Virus record (IMG/VR): IMGVR_UViG_3300005747_000028
Location: 1-45,482 of that record
Strand: one strand, 5' to 3'
Length of the DNA: 45,482 nt
From: a virus
Shown here one piece after another: positions 36,274 to 44,551 of this stretch. The notes under the pieces were generated by a model. The model searched no databases, was not told the origin of the DNA, and saw only the letters and a list, made by a program, of their open reading frames with translations. Within the stretch, counting starts at the first letter, position 1; every line of letters starts with the position of its first letter. Made by a program: the position numbers and the translations under genes.

Positions 36274-36491
36274 TTTTCCTCCAAATCCTCGATGATCTTT
36301 TTCATATCGTCACTTACACAGAAGTGGTCTAGTAGTGTGTAACATGCTGATACGAGTTGTTTACTTCTTATTGCGTCTTCGTGGTGATAGAATATTGCAT
36401 CCTTTTCGCCGCGAATGAGGTCTTGTAGGTACATTACCATCACTTCTTCTAGTATACCATACATTTTTTCGCCAAGTTTGAATCTATTCAT
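36264..36491 (-). CDS. Hypothetical helical protein
   Basis: 75 residues, helical (ILEEVMVMYLQDLIRGEKDA; MKKIIEDLEEKCT). GGAGGAAC precedes the ATG. Overlaps both neighbours. Confidence 0.7.
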   Translation of the reverse strand: MNRFKLGEKMYGILEEVMVMYLQDLIRGEKDAIFYHHEDAIRSKQLVSACYTLLDHFCVSDDMKKIIEDLEEKCT

Positions 36492-36675
36492 CTTGTTCCT
36501 CCGGCCATGAGCCGTGCTCTGCCATGTGATATATACGCTCCATACATTCTCCGGGTTTTATTCCTGAGTGGTTAGACAGAGCATACAGACGGGGTAAAAA
36601 ATCAGGTTCCCGCTGAAAGCGTGTCTTTGTAACTTCCTTTGCAATCTTTTGTAGTTCTTTGTTTGAGTACTTCAA
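36484..36675 (-). CDS. Hypothetical helical protein
   Basis: 63 residues starting at TTG behind GGAG. ELQKIAKEVTKTRFQREPDF and PGECMERIYHMAEHG are helical. Overlaps both neighbours by 4-8 bases. Function unknown. Confidence 0.65.
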   Translation of the reverse strand: MKYSNKELQKIAKEVTKTRFQREPDFLPRLYALSNHSGIKPGECMERIYHMAEHGSWPEEQDE

Positions 36676-37106
36676 TCTTGTTTCTCCAGAATGCTAATCT
36701 CATCATTAAACTTCCAGATACCTTTTCTTGGCCCGGAACACCAAACATAAGTATCAGTATTTTTGTCAAAGAAATCTGGTTTATTTAGGCAATAACGGTC
36801 TGGATGATCTTTACAGTTACTAAGGTCATATTCGATGTCGTTTAGAGTTGCTGACTCAAAACCGTCATTTTTCAACCAGTAAATCTCTTGACCTTCTTCA
36901 GCATAGCCGTCGAAGACTCTATAGTGTTTTACCCACTGTGAATCTTCATCAACCTCTATTGAGCGTGTATACGAGTTTATTGTAAAAGTAGCCTCCATCA
37001 CAAGAGTTTCTTCTATCACTTCTCCCTCAACAGTAAGAACGCCATCTGAAAAATTCAGACCTGTTACATTCTTAAACTTAATCCTCTTACGATTTTTATT
37101 ATTCAT
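36672..37106 (-). CDS. Hypothetical beta-rich protein
   Basis: 144 residues. A beta-sandwich-like N-terminus (VTGLNFSDGVLTVEGEVIEE) and a C-terminal part with three Cys. GAAGGGG precedes the ATG. Family unknown. Confidence 0.7.
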   Translation of the reverse strand: MNNKNRKRIKFKNVTGLNFSDGVLTVEGEVIEETLVMEATFTINSYTRSIEVDEDSQWVKHYRVFDGYAEEGQEIYWLKNDGFESATLNDIEYDLSNCKDHPDRYCLNKPDFFDKNTDTYVWCSGPRKGIWKFNDEISILEKQD

Positions 37107-37118
37107 TTAACCCCTTCT

Positions 37119-37610
37119 TTAACACAGTCGTCGTGTAACTTCAAACAAAGCACTCTCAAAACCGGTAAATACTGTAACACCGTGTTCAGAACACATGACA
37201 TCAACGTTACCTTTACGCCAAAATCCTTCTGGACAGCATACGACAGCTTTGTTTGGAAACTTACCGAGAACATACCCTAGTTCCATTAAGGTGATCGGTG
37301 ATTTAGTGTTAGGGTCAAAGTAGAAGAAAACAACGTTTGCGGCTTTAATTCCGTCCTTTTCCCACGTCACTTGTTCGTAAAACTGTGGATTGTTAATATC
37401 CTGTTCCCAACTAGAATCCCAATCATCTCGGCGCGGGTTTAGAACAGTACAACCCATGGAAGGTTTTATTTTATTTTTCAGGTATTTGAAAGCTTTTTCT
37501 TGCCACATTTCAGCCGCGCCCATTTCAATAGAACCCGCAAGAAACACCGAGGTCTCAAGTCCGTAATATCCCGGTGCCTTAACTTCAACTACGTTTGCAT
37601 CTTTAAACAT
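37119..37610 (-). CDS. Nucleoside 2-deoxyribosyltransferase-like protein
   Basis: 163 residues. VFLAGSIEMGAAEMWQEKAF near residue 22, LNPRRDDWDSSW near 56 and the acidic SPITLMELGYVLGKF near 103 follow the phage and bacterial deoxyribosyltransferase-like fold, with the catalytic Glu expected in the last motif. It could exchange or hydrolyse nucleobases from deoxynucleosides, nucleotides or NAD-like compounds. It is the gene directly after the NAD+ salvage pair. Confidence 0.75.
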   Translation of the reverse strand: MFKDANVVEVKAPGYYGLETSVFLAGSIEMGAAEMWQEKAFKYLKNKIKPSMGCTVLNPRRDDWDSSWEQDINNPQFYEQVTWEKDGIKAANVVFFYFDPNTKSPITLMELGYVLGKFPNKAVVCCPEGFWRKGNVDVMCSEHGVTVFTGFESALFEVTRRLC

Positions 37611-37694
37611 TATTTAATCCTTTAAAGTTGCCCTTTGCGGAACACCGGGCCAGTGCTTATGTTCATCTCCGCTAGTAAAAAATTAGTTAAAAAC

Positions 37695-38978
37695 TCAACT
37701 ATCGGTTACGTCTTCCCACTTGAATTTACGAACCATGTGGCCATTTTCCCACACAACAGGCATATCTTCAAACCGACCGGCAGGAGAAGCCTTACTTGGG
37801 TCAGTCTTGGGGTTCTTGCGAACGTTACGCCATTCACCGTTTACTCGGATAGCAGAGCATTTCATTGCCCAACGACCCCAGTCGCGGTCACAGTGTTGAA
37901 GTAGGGCACCACCCATACCGAAGGCAATGTTATCAGCACTCCAACCTTCGCTAGTAAGCACAGTCAAGATGTTTTCAATGGTTTCTTGGTCAATGCCGTC
38001 ACCTTGGATTACTCGGACGTGATTGAGGACTTTATATCCCTTGTCGTTGACTTCGTAACCGAACTTAGTACCGAGATTAGAGACTGTACGCAGTACAACA
38101 TCCACCGGGTCACCTGAATCAGGGCGAACAACAACAATACCATTACGCTCTTTAACCTCATCAAGCAGTGAACCACCCCAAATATTAAGAACAGCGTTAT
38201 CAAGATCATAAGAGTCGGATACAGCAGCAATAATAGGAGCGTCACTATATTGATTGAGCATGTTTCTAAAAGCATGTTCTTCTCCGTCTTCACCCCAAGA
38301 GGTTACTGTACTATGCTCCATTGCAGGAATACTATATCCAGCCATATCTGCGTCGTAAAAGCGACGAGCATACAGGAGGGCTTGCAGCGTGTCTGAGCCT
38401 TTGAAGTTGGTCAGGTGGGCCATGCCTCCTAGTCCTGCACTTTCGGGGCTAGAAACGCCTCTGGAGCCGAAATCATGCAGTTTGAAGTCCAACCCCGATA
38501 CGTCACCAGTTTCCTCAAGGAATCTCTTGATAACCTGACGAATATTGTACGAAATCGTAGCCACAGTTGATGGATACCAAACTCGAAGGAGCATGGTTTC
38601 GACATAAGTGGTCAACCAGTAGCACTTAGGGTCTGTGTTTTCAACAGAAGCAAGGACCGTTCCCGGCTTGTAGATTTTACCTTCTGGTACGGCTCGAATA
38701 CGAAGGGGAAGTTGGCCGTTATATTCGTCCATGATGTACTGCCAACCCTCTTTGTGGAAGGGTACACCGTGCACCCCTAACACTTCGTCGGCTTCATCAA
38801 TATCGGCCTGAGTGATGCCGAGATCAATATTCTTCAAAATAGCTTGGAAACCAAACCATTTAGTGTCTGAGAAAGCTCCTTCTCGCGCCATAATGTGACT
38901 GTGTACGATCTCGGTCCCTTCAGGGTACTGTACGTGCATAGATGCTTTGTAGCTATCTGAATCTAAAATAATGTTCAT
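37695..38978 (-). CDS. nadV: Nicotinamide phosphoribosyltransferase (NAMPT)
   Basis: 427 residues, somewhat shorter than the 460-490 usual. LDSDSYKASMHVQYPEG at the start, HDFGSRGVSS near 168, LTNFKGSDT near 189, AMEHSTVTSW near 219 (catalytic His), VVRPDSGDPVDV near 286 (PRPP/NMN-binding Asp), IQGDGID near 322 and FGMGGALLQ near 351 are all present. It makes NMN from nicotinamide and PRPP. Nine bases separate it from the NMN adenylyltransferase, its partner. Confidence 0.96.
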   Translation of the reverse strand: MNIILDSDSYKASMHVQYPEGTEIVHSHIMAREGAFSDTKWFGFQAILKNIDLGITQADIDEADEVLGVHGVPFHKEGWQYIMDEYNGQLPLRIRAVPEGKIYKPGTVLASVENTDPKCYWLTTYVETMLLRVWYPSTVATISYNIRQVIKRFLEETGDVSGLDFKLHDFGSRGVSSPESAGLGGMAHLTNFKGSDTLQALLYARRFYDADMAGYSIPAMEHSTVTSWGEDGEEHAFRNMLNQYSDAPIIAAVSDSYDLDNAVLNIWGGSLLDEVKERNGIVVVRPDSGDPVDVVLRTVSNLGTKFGYEVNDKGYKVLNHVRVIQGDGIDQETIENILTVLTSEGWSADNIAFGMGGALLQHCDRDWGRWAMKCSAIRVNGEWRNVRKNPKTDPSKASPAGRFEDMPVVWENGHMVRKFKWEDVTDS

Positions 38979-38987
38979 AACTAACTC

Positions 38988-39980
38988 CTAGTCTTTGATA
39001 CGTGTAACGAAATATTCCAAAATGTCCGAATGGTCCTCAAACAGAGGTGGAACCTTGTCTAAAGGAAACCACTTTGCTGTTTTTGCGTCATCGTTACCTT
39101 TAATATGAGGCAATTCTTTGGAATTGTCAAGTTTGAAACCGAAAGCGTGGCTAAAAACACGCCCTCGGAGTGAGCGATCAGGATGATCGAACAAGTGTGA
39201 CGCGAATACAGAGCCTCGGAGGACTTTTTCGGGTACTTTCAACCCTGTTTCCTCCCTAAGTTCCCTAATTGCGGCGTCAAAAAGCTTTTCTTTAGGGTGG
39301 ATATAGCCACCGGGTAGTGCCCAAGTCCCTTTTCCGGGCGCATTTTTACGTTCAATGAGAAGAACATGGCCGGATTGAATTACTACGGCGTCAGCGCAGT
39401 TAAAAGTAGGGTCATATGGGGCATTGGCCCACATTTGGGTGTGTTTTTCTTGGAACTCGTATTCGTCGTAGACTAAACGACCAAATTCGCCGGGAGCAAA
39501 GAACTCCCGAGGGTTGTATCCGCACATATCAATAATTTTTTCTTTATTATTATTGAGTTCATTGGTATACATGAGGTGACGAATGTCTGTGGCGTTGAGC
39601 ATTTTCCCATCGTGAAGATAGGGGGCCACGTTTAGTACTGCCCACGGTTGGAAATTTAGCAGGTATACAGACGAATCATCTTTTTCATATCCCACTATTT
39701 TTACGTAACTTTCCCCGCGACGAGCAAGTTCTCCATCAACAACCTCACGTACTTGACGATGCCATAGTGCGTCATTGTATAGGTAATCTTTAATGGGGAG
39801 AACAGTAAGCATTGGAAAATGCTTTAAAATCATAGACTTACGTTCTTCAAAGGTGAAAGGATTCTTTAAATCTCGAACCCGCCCGGAAGAGCCTACGAGA
39901 ATCACAGGGTTTTGTGCCTGTGAAATAAGGTGAATATGACCTTTATGTAGCGGTTGAAACCGCCCTATAATTACATCCAT
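38988..39980 (-). CDS. nadM: Bifunctional NMN adenylyltransferase / Nudix hydrolase
   Basis: 330 residues. The N-terminal half is a nucleotidyl transferase: IIGRFQPLHKGHIHLI (HxGH) and NATDIRHLM (the ISxTxxR equivalent). The C-terminal half holds a full Nudix box, GGYIHPKEKLFDAAIRELRE-ETGL. It joins NMN and ATP to give NAD+, and the Nudix part probably removes ADP-ribose or other nucleotides. Same architecture as cyanobacterial and KVP40-type enzymes. With NAMPT it forms a two-step NAD+ route. Confidence 0.95.
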   Translation of the reverse strand: MDVIIGRFQPLHKGHIHLISQAQNPVILVGSSGRVRDLKNPFTFEERKSMILKHFPMLTVLPIKDYLYNDALWHRQVREVVDGELARRGESYVKIVGYEKDDSSVYLLNFQPWAVLNVAPYLHDGKMLNATDIRHLMYTNELNNNKEKIIDMCGYNPREFFAPGEFGRLVYDEYEFQEKHTQMWANAPYDPTFNCADAVVIQSGHVLLIERKNAPGKGTWALPGGYIHPKEKLFDAAIRELREETGLKVPEKVLRGSVFASHLFDHPDRSLRGRVFSHAFGFKLDNSKELPHIKGNDDAKTAKWFPLDKVPPLFEDHSDILEYFVTRIKD

Positions 39981-40013
39981 AACTAACTCCTAGTTTTATG
40001 ATGGTGTGGTTGT

Positions 40014-40574
40014 TTAAATTGTCAATTCTAGCTGCGGTTCCTCTTTAGTCAACCTTGATAGAATATCGTCAGCGTCTAACCAAACGTCAATGCCTTTTTT
40101 GAGGTCTTCGATTTCTTCACTTGTTAAGATTCTAGAATAGCATCTCTCCAGAAGGTTGTCAATTCGCTTGGCTTCAAACTCAATTTCCTTACGAACATCT
40201 GAATTCTTACCTATTGTACCACCTGTAGAGGTGTGAATCAACATATTCGCGGAAGGGTGGACAATAATTTCGTCACAAGCTAACGCTAACATACTTGCTC
40301 CGGAATGGCAATTACCTTGGATCACGGCGAGAGTTGTTGCCTCACATGCCCGAATTACGTCATATAACTGAGCGGATGTCTCAAGGTATCCTCCATTTGA
40401 GTTGAACACCAGTGTTACTACATCGCTCTTGCTTACACTACCAATCTCCTGTACGAGATCGTCGTAATAAGAAGGTTCTTTAATGTCCTCTGTGATGTAT
40501 GCTTTGATCTCGTAACCAATAGGGTTACGGTAAAAAGAGAGTCTTTCCGAGTGGTTCATATTAGTATTGTCCAT
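40014..40574 (-). CDS. ClpP-like serine protease
   Basis: 186 residues. LVFNSNGGYLETSAQLYDVI (oxyanion region), NCHSGASMLALA near 90 (nucleophile Ser in a GxSAS-like context), MLIHTSTGG near 113 (catalytic His) and an acidic segment near the end give the Ser-His-Asp set of family S14. Phage versions often serve as head-maturation proteases, but this one is in an early-type operon beside PhoH, suggesting a role in host takeover. Overlaps PhoH by 14 bases. Confidence 0.85.
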   Translation of the reverse strand: MDNTNMNHSERLSFYRNPIGYEIKAYITEDIKEPSYYDDLVQEIGSVSKSDVVTLVFNSNGGYLETSAQLYDVIRACEATTLAVIQGNCHSGASMLALACDEIIVHPSANMLIHTSTGGTIGKNSDVRKEIEFEAKRIDNLLERCYSRILTSEEIEDLKKGIDVWLDADDILSRLTKEEPQLELTI

Positions 40575-41274
40575 ATTCTTTTACGTCCCTGTTGAGAGCC
40601 ACAATGAAACTTTTCACTGCATCGCTTCGTACAATGTCATCCGTGCTGTTGAAATCCACAAACCCAAAGTCGTTACTGAGCTTTTGGCGTTCCGCAAAAT
40701 CAATGAGAAACTTAAGACCACTCCGGTCCTTCAACTCCGATTGAGTAATATCCCCAGCAAAGATCAGTTTAGAGTTGCGCCCTACGCGAGTAACAATCTT
40801 GATAATTTCGTCCACTGCGAGGTCTTCCGCCTCATCTATGATGATCCATGAGTTATCAAAAGAGCAACCTTTGATCGTTTCCAGTGGCTGATACACAATG
40901 TCATCGTGCTTGATAGCGATTTCTAACGCCTCATTACCTAGTCTTTTACGTAAGATGCGGATAACGGGGGATAACCACTCTTCCATCTTTTGAATCTTAT
41001 CCCCAGCGAAGAAACCCAGACTTTTACTGTTGCTCACGGCGGGTCTACAGAAAACGATAGCATCTGTTTCGTTCAACCGGTACTTGTCTGCCGCCAGCAT
41101 GGTTGGTATATACGTTTTAGATGTACCAGCAAACCCCGTGGCAATAATTACTGTTTTGTCTTCAAGTAATTCTATATAAGTTTGTTGCTTTTTCGTTAAA
41201 GCTCTTAGCGGGGCGTCGTTGATTTTTTCACGTCGTTCTTCAGCAAACTTCTCTTTTATTCTACGCCTCGTCAT
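40561..41274 (-). CDS. phoH: PhoH-like ATPase
   Basis: 237 residues from MTRRRIKEKF, chosen for GGAGG seven bases before the ATG at 41274. TGFAGTSKTYIPTMLA (Walker A), VFCRPAV, SWIIIDEAEDL (Walker B, DEAED) and FAGDITQSEL (motif with Asp and Gln) define the family. RNA helicase or RNA-binding activity is reported for relatives; its role in phages is unproven. Confidence 0.92.
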   Translation of the reverse strand: MTRRRIKEKFAEERREKINDAPLRALTKKQQTYIELLEDKTVIIATGFAGTSKTYIPTMLAADKYRLNETDAIVFCRPAVSNSKSLGFFAGDKIQKMEEWLSPVIRILRKRLGNEALEIAIKHDDIVYQPLETIKGCSFDNSWIIIDEAEDLAVDEIIKIVTRVGRNSKLIFAGDITQSELKDRSGLKFLIDFAERQKLSNDFGFVDFNSTDDIVRSDAVKSFIVALNRDVKEYGQY

Positions 41275-41467
41275 TTTCGTCCTCCAGTATGACATAAACT
41301 CGACCACACAGCTTGTTTTTGGGGTCGAATACTATTTTTCCTTTTATATCCAATGACTTATGTTGCGAAACCAGTTCCCCGTTCTTATATATTGCTATGG
41401 GATAAGGGTCTCTTTTTTGAAATTCTTTCTGATTTACCCTTAAAATTAACCTGTTACGTATATCCAA
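41261..41467 (-). CDS. Hypothetical beta-rich small protein
   Basis: 68 residues, basic, starting at TTG ten bases after GGGAG. PIAIYKNGELVSQHKSLDIK and KNKLCGRVYVILEDEN. Overlaps the phoH start by 14 bases. Function unknown. Confidence 0.55.
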   Translation of the reverse strand: MDIRNRLILRVNQKEFQKRDPYPIAIYKNGELVSQHKSLDIKGKIVFDPKNKLCGRVYVILEDENDEA

Positions 41468-41628
41468 AGTCTTTTTTCTCCCACAATATAGAATAATTGA
41501 TTAATTTTGATGCCAAAATGAAAGAGGGGGGTCAAAAATTTGTGTCTTGGGCGTAATTGCGTACCCTCTTCACCCTGTTTGATGTAAATGGGGCAAAAAA
41601 GTATCCACCCTTTATTTTCTGTACTCAC
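41446..41628 (-). CDS. Possible small protein
   Basis: 60 residues from a GTG preceded by GAGG six bases upstream. It overlaps both neighbours by 17-22 bases and lacks recognisable motifs, so it may be a spurious frame filling the gap. Confidence 0.35.
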   Translation of the reverse strand: MSTENKGWILFCPIYIKQGEEGTQLRPRHKFLTPLFHFGIKINQLFYIVGEKRLWIYVTG

Positions 41629-41914
41629 GTTTTACCTCAATGAATTCACCAAGCCATAGCGCGGCGATGGTGTTTTGAAAAGCGGTGTTGAAAAATTCTT
41701 CACGTTCTTCTTTTGTTAACTTGCCTCCGTCAAGCTCACAGTGGCATTTATAACAAAGAATGGCTCCGTAATAGTCGTGGGCCTTTATGCCGGTCCCTTT
41801 CCCATGCCTTAAGAAATTACTATGTGCCCAAACTTGAGTTCCGTCGTCAATACCACATCCTGAACAAGGAATAAACCTTGCTAAACGGGTAAGGTGTTTA
41901 TTTCTGTAATTCAA
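41612..41914 (-). CDS. DUF1364/HNH-like nuclease-type protein
   Basis: 100 residues. ARFIPCSGCGIDDGTQVWAH and GIKAHDYYGAILCYKCHCEL give two Cys pairs with His and Asp in between, the layout of DUF1364, an HNH-like family from lambdoid phages of unproven activity. Start is TTG (41914) with a weak site. Confidence 0.7.
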   Translation of the reverse strand: MNYRNKHLTRLARFIPCSGCGIDDGTQVWAHSNFLRHGKGTGIKAHDYYGAILCYKCHCELDGGKLTKEEREEFFNTAFQNTIAALWLGEFIEVKREYRK

Positions 41915-41917
41915 AAC

Positions 41918-42115
41918 TCAAACAGGCTTTATTTGTCTTAGGGTAATACTGCGAGTACGCAAAATGTCCCAAAAATCAGGGACATCCATGTTTAGGGGTA
42001 TACGACCTACGAGATACACCTCGGCCCCTTTAGGTACGCTATTTAGCGTTGAAGGGTGAGATATTTTCACGTAATCCTTTAAATCGAAAGTTTTATCTGA
42101 AATATAGTAATACAT
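41918..42115 (-). CDS. Hypothetical protein
   Basis: 65 residues, beta-rich (MYYYISDKTFDLKDYVKISH; EVYLVGRIPLNMDVPDFWDI). It is the first gene of the leftward operon, facing the terminase across 33 bases. Function unknown. Confidence 0.65.
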   Translation of the reverse strand: MYYYISDKTFDLKDYVKISHPSTLNSVPKGAEVYLVGRIPLNMDVPDFWDILRTRSITLRQIKPV

Positions 42116-42148
42116 AGTCCCATTATGACAAAGTGAAGGAAGGTAAGT

Positions 42149-43522
42149 TTGGATCAGTCGTTAATAAAACTCGGTGATGAGTTAAGAAATCTTCGAAAAA
42201 CAAACCCGGATAGAGTCAGGCAGATACTATCTGAGTTAAGTAACCACGAGGCTCAACAGGTATTTTATTGCTGGGAGCTTTGGGCTAGACCTAACCAACT
42301 AGTCAAGGATTATCATGAAGGCTGGCCAGAAGTGGTTATTGTCTACTGCATCGGTCGCGGCGGGGGAAAAACGAGACTGGCTTCAGAGTGGATTAGGAAG
42401 AAAGCGACCCGAAAGGCCACTGAAATCGCTCTGATTGGACCTACAGCAGCTAAAGTACGTGATATTCAGGTCTTGGGTCCGTCTGGTATTATTGGCGTTC
42501 ACCCGCCCTCTGTAGCCCCAAGTTACGAACCATCCTATTCTCGTGTCAGTTGGAAAAATGGTTCTGTAGGGAAGATGTTTTCTGCTGAGAAGGGTGATAG
42601 AATTCGTGGTGGTAACTTTGAAATCGCTTGGTACGACGAATTGGGTGAGGTTTTTGACCCTGACCCTTTCGATCAGGCTATGCTTGCCCTCCGTGTGGGG
42701 GAATCACGTATGCTTGTGACCACAACCCCTCGTCTAGGTAACGAAAGCCTTATTGAGTTGTGGAAGAACGCGGTTTTTAATGATGATCCACCACAGGAGG
42801 GTAAATTTGTACGCATTATCACTGGTTCGACGTATGAAAACCTCGACAACCTCTCCCCCACGTTCAAAGCTCAGGTTCTGTCTAAATATGAAGGGACGCG
42901 ACTAGCTGCTCAAGAAATTGAGGGTAAGATGCTATTCGAATCAGAAGGTGCCCTTTGGAACGTTGAGTTAATCACAAATTGCACGCTACATCAACAAGAT
43001 ACTCTACCTGAAATGGATAGAATCTGTATTGGTGTTGACCCCGCTGTAACTACGACGGCAAAAAGTGATAAAACAGGTATTGTTGTTGCGGGCTTGTCGG
43101 GGGAAACGGTCTATGTGCTTGGAGATTTTACTGATTCGTACACACCTCAAGGGTGGGTAAATAAAGTACACCATTTGTACGATATGTATTCAGATCAAGC
43201 ACCGTGCAGCATCGTTGTAGAAAGGAACCAAGGTGGTGATCTTCTTACTCAAGCTCTGACAAAGGATAGACCTTTCCTCCCTGTCGATACTGTGTTCAGT
43301 ACACGAAACAAGATTGCTAGGGCCGAGCCGGTGGCAATTCTGTACGAACAAAACAAAGTTAAGCATGTGAGGGGGTTAGGTAAGCTGGAAGAAGAGATGT
43401 GTACTTATGAGGGTAATCCTAAGCAATCATCTCCGAACAGACTCGACGGATTAGTGTTTGCTATCACTCATCTTGTACTTGGTGAGAAGAGATTTAGTAA
43501 ACGCGTTGAGTTTATCCTTTAA
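42149..43522 (+). CDS. terL: Terminase large subunit
   Basis: 457 residues starting at TTG behind AAGGAAGG. Packaging ATPase: IVYCIGRGGGKTRLAS near residue 68 (Walker A) and IAWYDELGEV near 156 (Walker B with catalytic Glu). RNase H-fold nuclease: IGVDPAVTTTAKSDKTGI near 292, VVERNQGGD near 350 and NRLDGLVFAI near 433 supply the Asp/Glu metal residues. It cuts concatemers and drives DNA into the capsid. First late gene; the probable small subunit is about 20 kb away. Confidence 0.95.
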   Translation: MDQSLIKLGDELRNLRKTNPDRVRQILSELSNHEAQQVFYCWELWARPNQLVKDYHEGWPEVVIVYCIGRGGGKTRLASEWIRKKATRKATEIALIGPTAAKVRDIQVLGPSGIIGVHPPSVAPSYEPSYSRVSWKNGSVGKMFSAEKGDRIRGGNFEIAWYDELGEVFDPDPFDQAMLALRVGESRMLVTTTPRLGNESLIELWKNAVFNDDPPQEGKFVRIITGSTYENLDNLSPTFKAQVLSKYEGTRLAAQEIEGKMLFESEGALWNVELITNCTLHQQDTLPEMDRICIGVDPAVTTTAKSDKTGIVVAGLSGETVYVLGDFTDSYTPQGWVNKVHHLYDMYSDQAPCSIVVERNQGGDLLTQALTKDRPFLPVDTVFSTRNKIARAEPVAILYEQNKVKHVRGLGKLEEEMCTYEGNPKQSSPNRLDGLVFAITHLVLGEKRFSKRVEFIL

Positions 43523-43992
43523 ACCCTGCTTGTAAGCTCCTGTAACCACTCTAGAACCTCGTTCTGCTCTATCGGGTGCAACTCTCCCACCCACTGCTTA
43601 ACGCGCTCTACGGGCTTTAGAGGGGCTTTCCCATCCCTTGCATTTGTAGCAAGAGCGTCAGCCATTTCGTTCCAGTAGTCTCCATTATGACCACGAACCC
43701 AGTTCCACTCAACCTTTCGGTTAACGCACAAGTCTTCTAACATATCCCATAAGTCTATGTTTTTGTTGCGTTTCCAATTCTCAGTCATTGTTTTTACAAC
43801 ATATTGAGAATCAGAATTGATTCTTACATCAACATCAGGATGATCGTTAAGTGCTTGAATACACGCCATAATTTCAGCACGGTTAGATGTAGCTTTTTGC
43901 ATTACCCCAGATGAAGGTGTGACATCTGGACCGCAGTACGCCCATGATCCTATACCGTCTAAGCATCCCCCATCTGTATAAATATCAATCAT
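43519..43992 (-). CDS. rnhA: Ribonuclease HI
   Basis: 157 residues from MIDIYTDGGCLDGIGSWAYC, the usual RNase HI length; an open frame continues 39 codons upstream but lacks a good site. Catalytic set: Asp in YTDGGC, Glu in SNRAEIMA, Asp in NSDSQYVV and Asp in WNEMADALA, with VRGHNGDYWNE. It removes RNA primers and R-loops. It is convergent with the terminase gene, overlapping by 4 bases. Confidence 0.93.
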   Translation of the reverse strand: MIDIYTDGGCLDGIGSWAYCGPDVTPSSGVMQKATSNRAEIMACIQALNDHPDVDVRINSDSQYVVKTMTENWKRNKNIDLWDMLEDLCVNRKVEWNWVRGHNGDYWNEMADALATNARDGKAPLKPVERVKQWVGELHPIEQNEVLEWLQELTSRV

Positions 43993-44109
43993 TTTTGTTT
44001 TTTCCTCTACAAGATAAGGGTTTAAGACCCTATCACCAAGCCTGTTATAAATTATAGTATCCATAAATACATAGACAAGTGTGAAACTTATCAGTTTGAC
44101 CTCTTTCAA

Positions 44110-44520
44110 AGTATCGTCCGAAGCACAAGACTGGTGTACTGTCTCCAGATCAAAGTCCGAGGGGGCTGACCATATCCCCGCCCTTCAGTAAAGTATGGTG
44201 CAACATGTAAGCTTAACATGTCGTGAGTGGAGCGTCAATCCTGTAAGGTCTAGAAACATTAAGTACGGCGTGAGCCGGAAAAGAAACAACCCCCGATCTT
44301 TTATAGCTCGCCATGTACGGCTATAAAGTAGTAAAGCCGCCCTAACGGGCTGAATTCTATCTGTTCCAATTACAGTTTAATTGGAGATAGCATGGGTGAC
44401 TCCATGAAAAACAAAGTAGCTTTACGATTTACAACATGCAGACAGTTGCAATAAGTCTGTATCTAAATAACCTAGCACTGAGCTTAGTTGGATAGATAGA
44501 ATTGCGGGGGGCGGGCTGTA
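44110..44520 (+). ncRNA. Candidate structured noncoding RNA upstream of virion genes
   Basis: The region between rnhA and the next plus gene has no reading frame but many ordered stems: ACCATA/TATGGT, ACATGT-aagctta-ACATGT, CGGC-GTGA-GCCG (a GNRA tetraloop, which sets the strand), TTATAGC/GCTATAA and GCCC-taac-GGGC. A second domain is closed by AATTCTATCT (44353-44362) with AGATAGAATT (44494-44503). It contains CCAATTA/TAATTGG, CATGG/CCATG, CAGAC/GTCTG and CTAGC/GCTTAG. CTATCT can instead pair locally with AGATAG at 44385-44390. I do not recognise the family; a leader, switch or packaging RNA is possible. Confidence 0.5.
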
Positions 44521-44551
44521 ACTTAATCACTTAAACAATGTCTTAATACTT

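Noticed and set aside
37611-37694. 14-codon frame before NAMPT's neighbour
   Set aside because: GGAG abuts the ATG too closely and nothing else supports it.
44110-44520. Group I or group II intron
   Set aside because: No exon frame on either side and no convincing P7 or domain V core.
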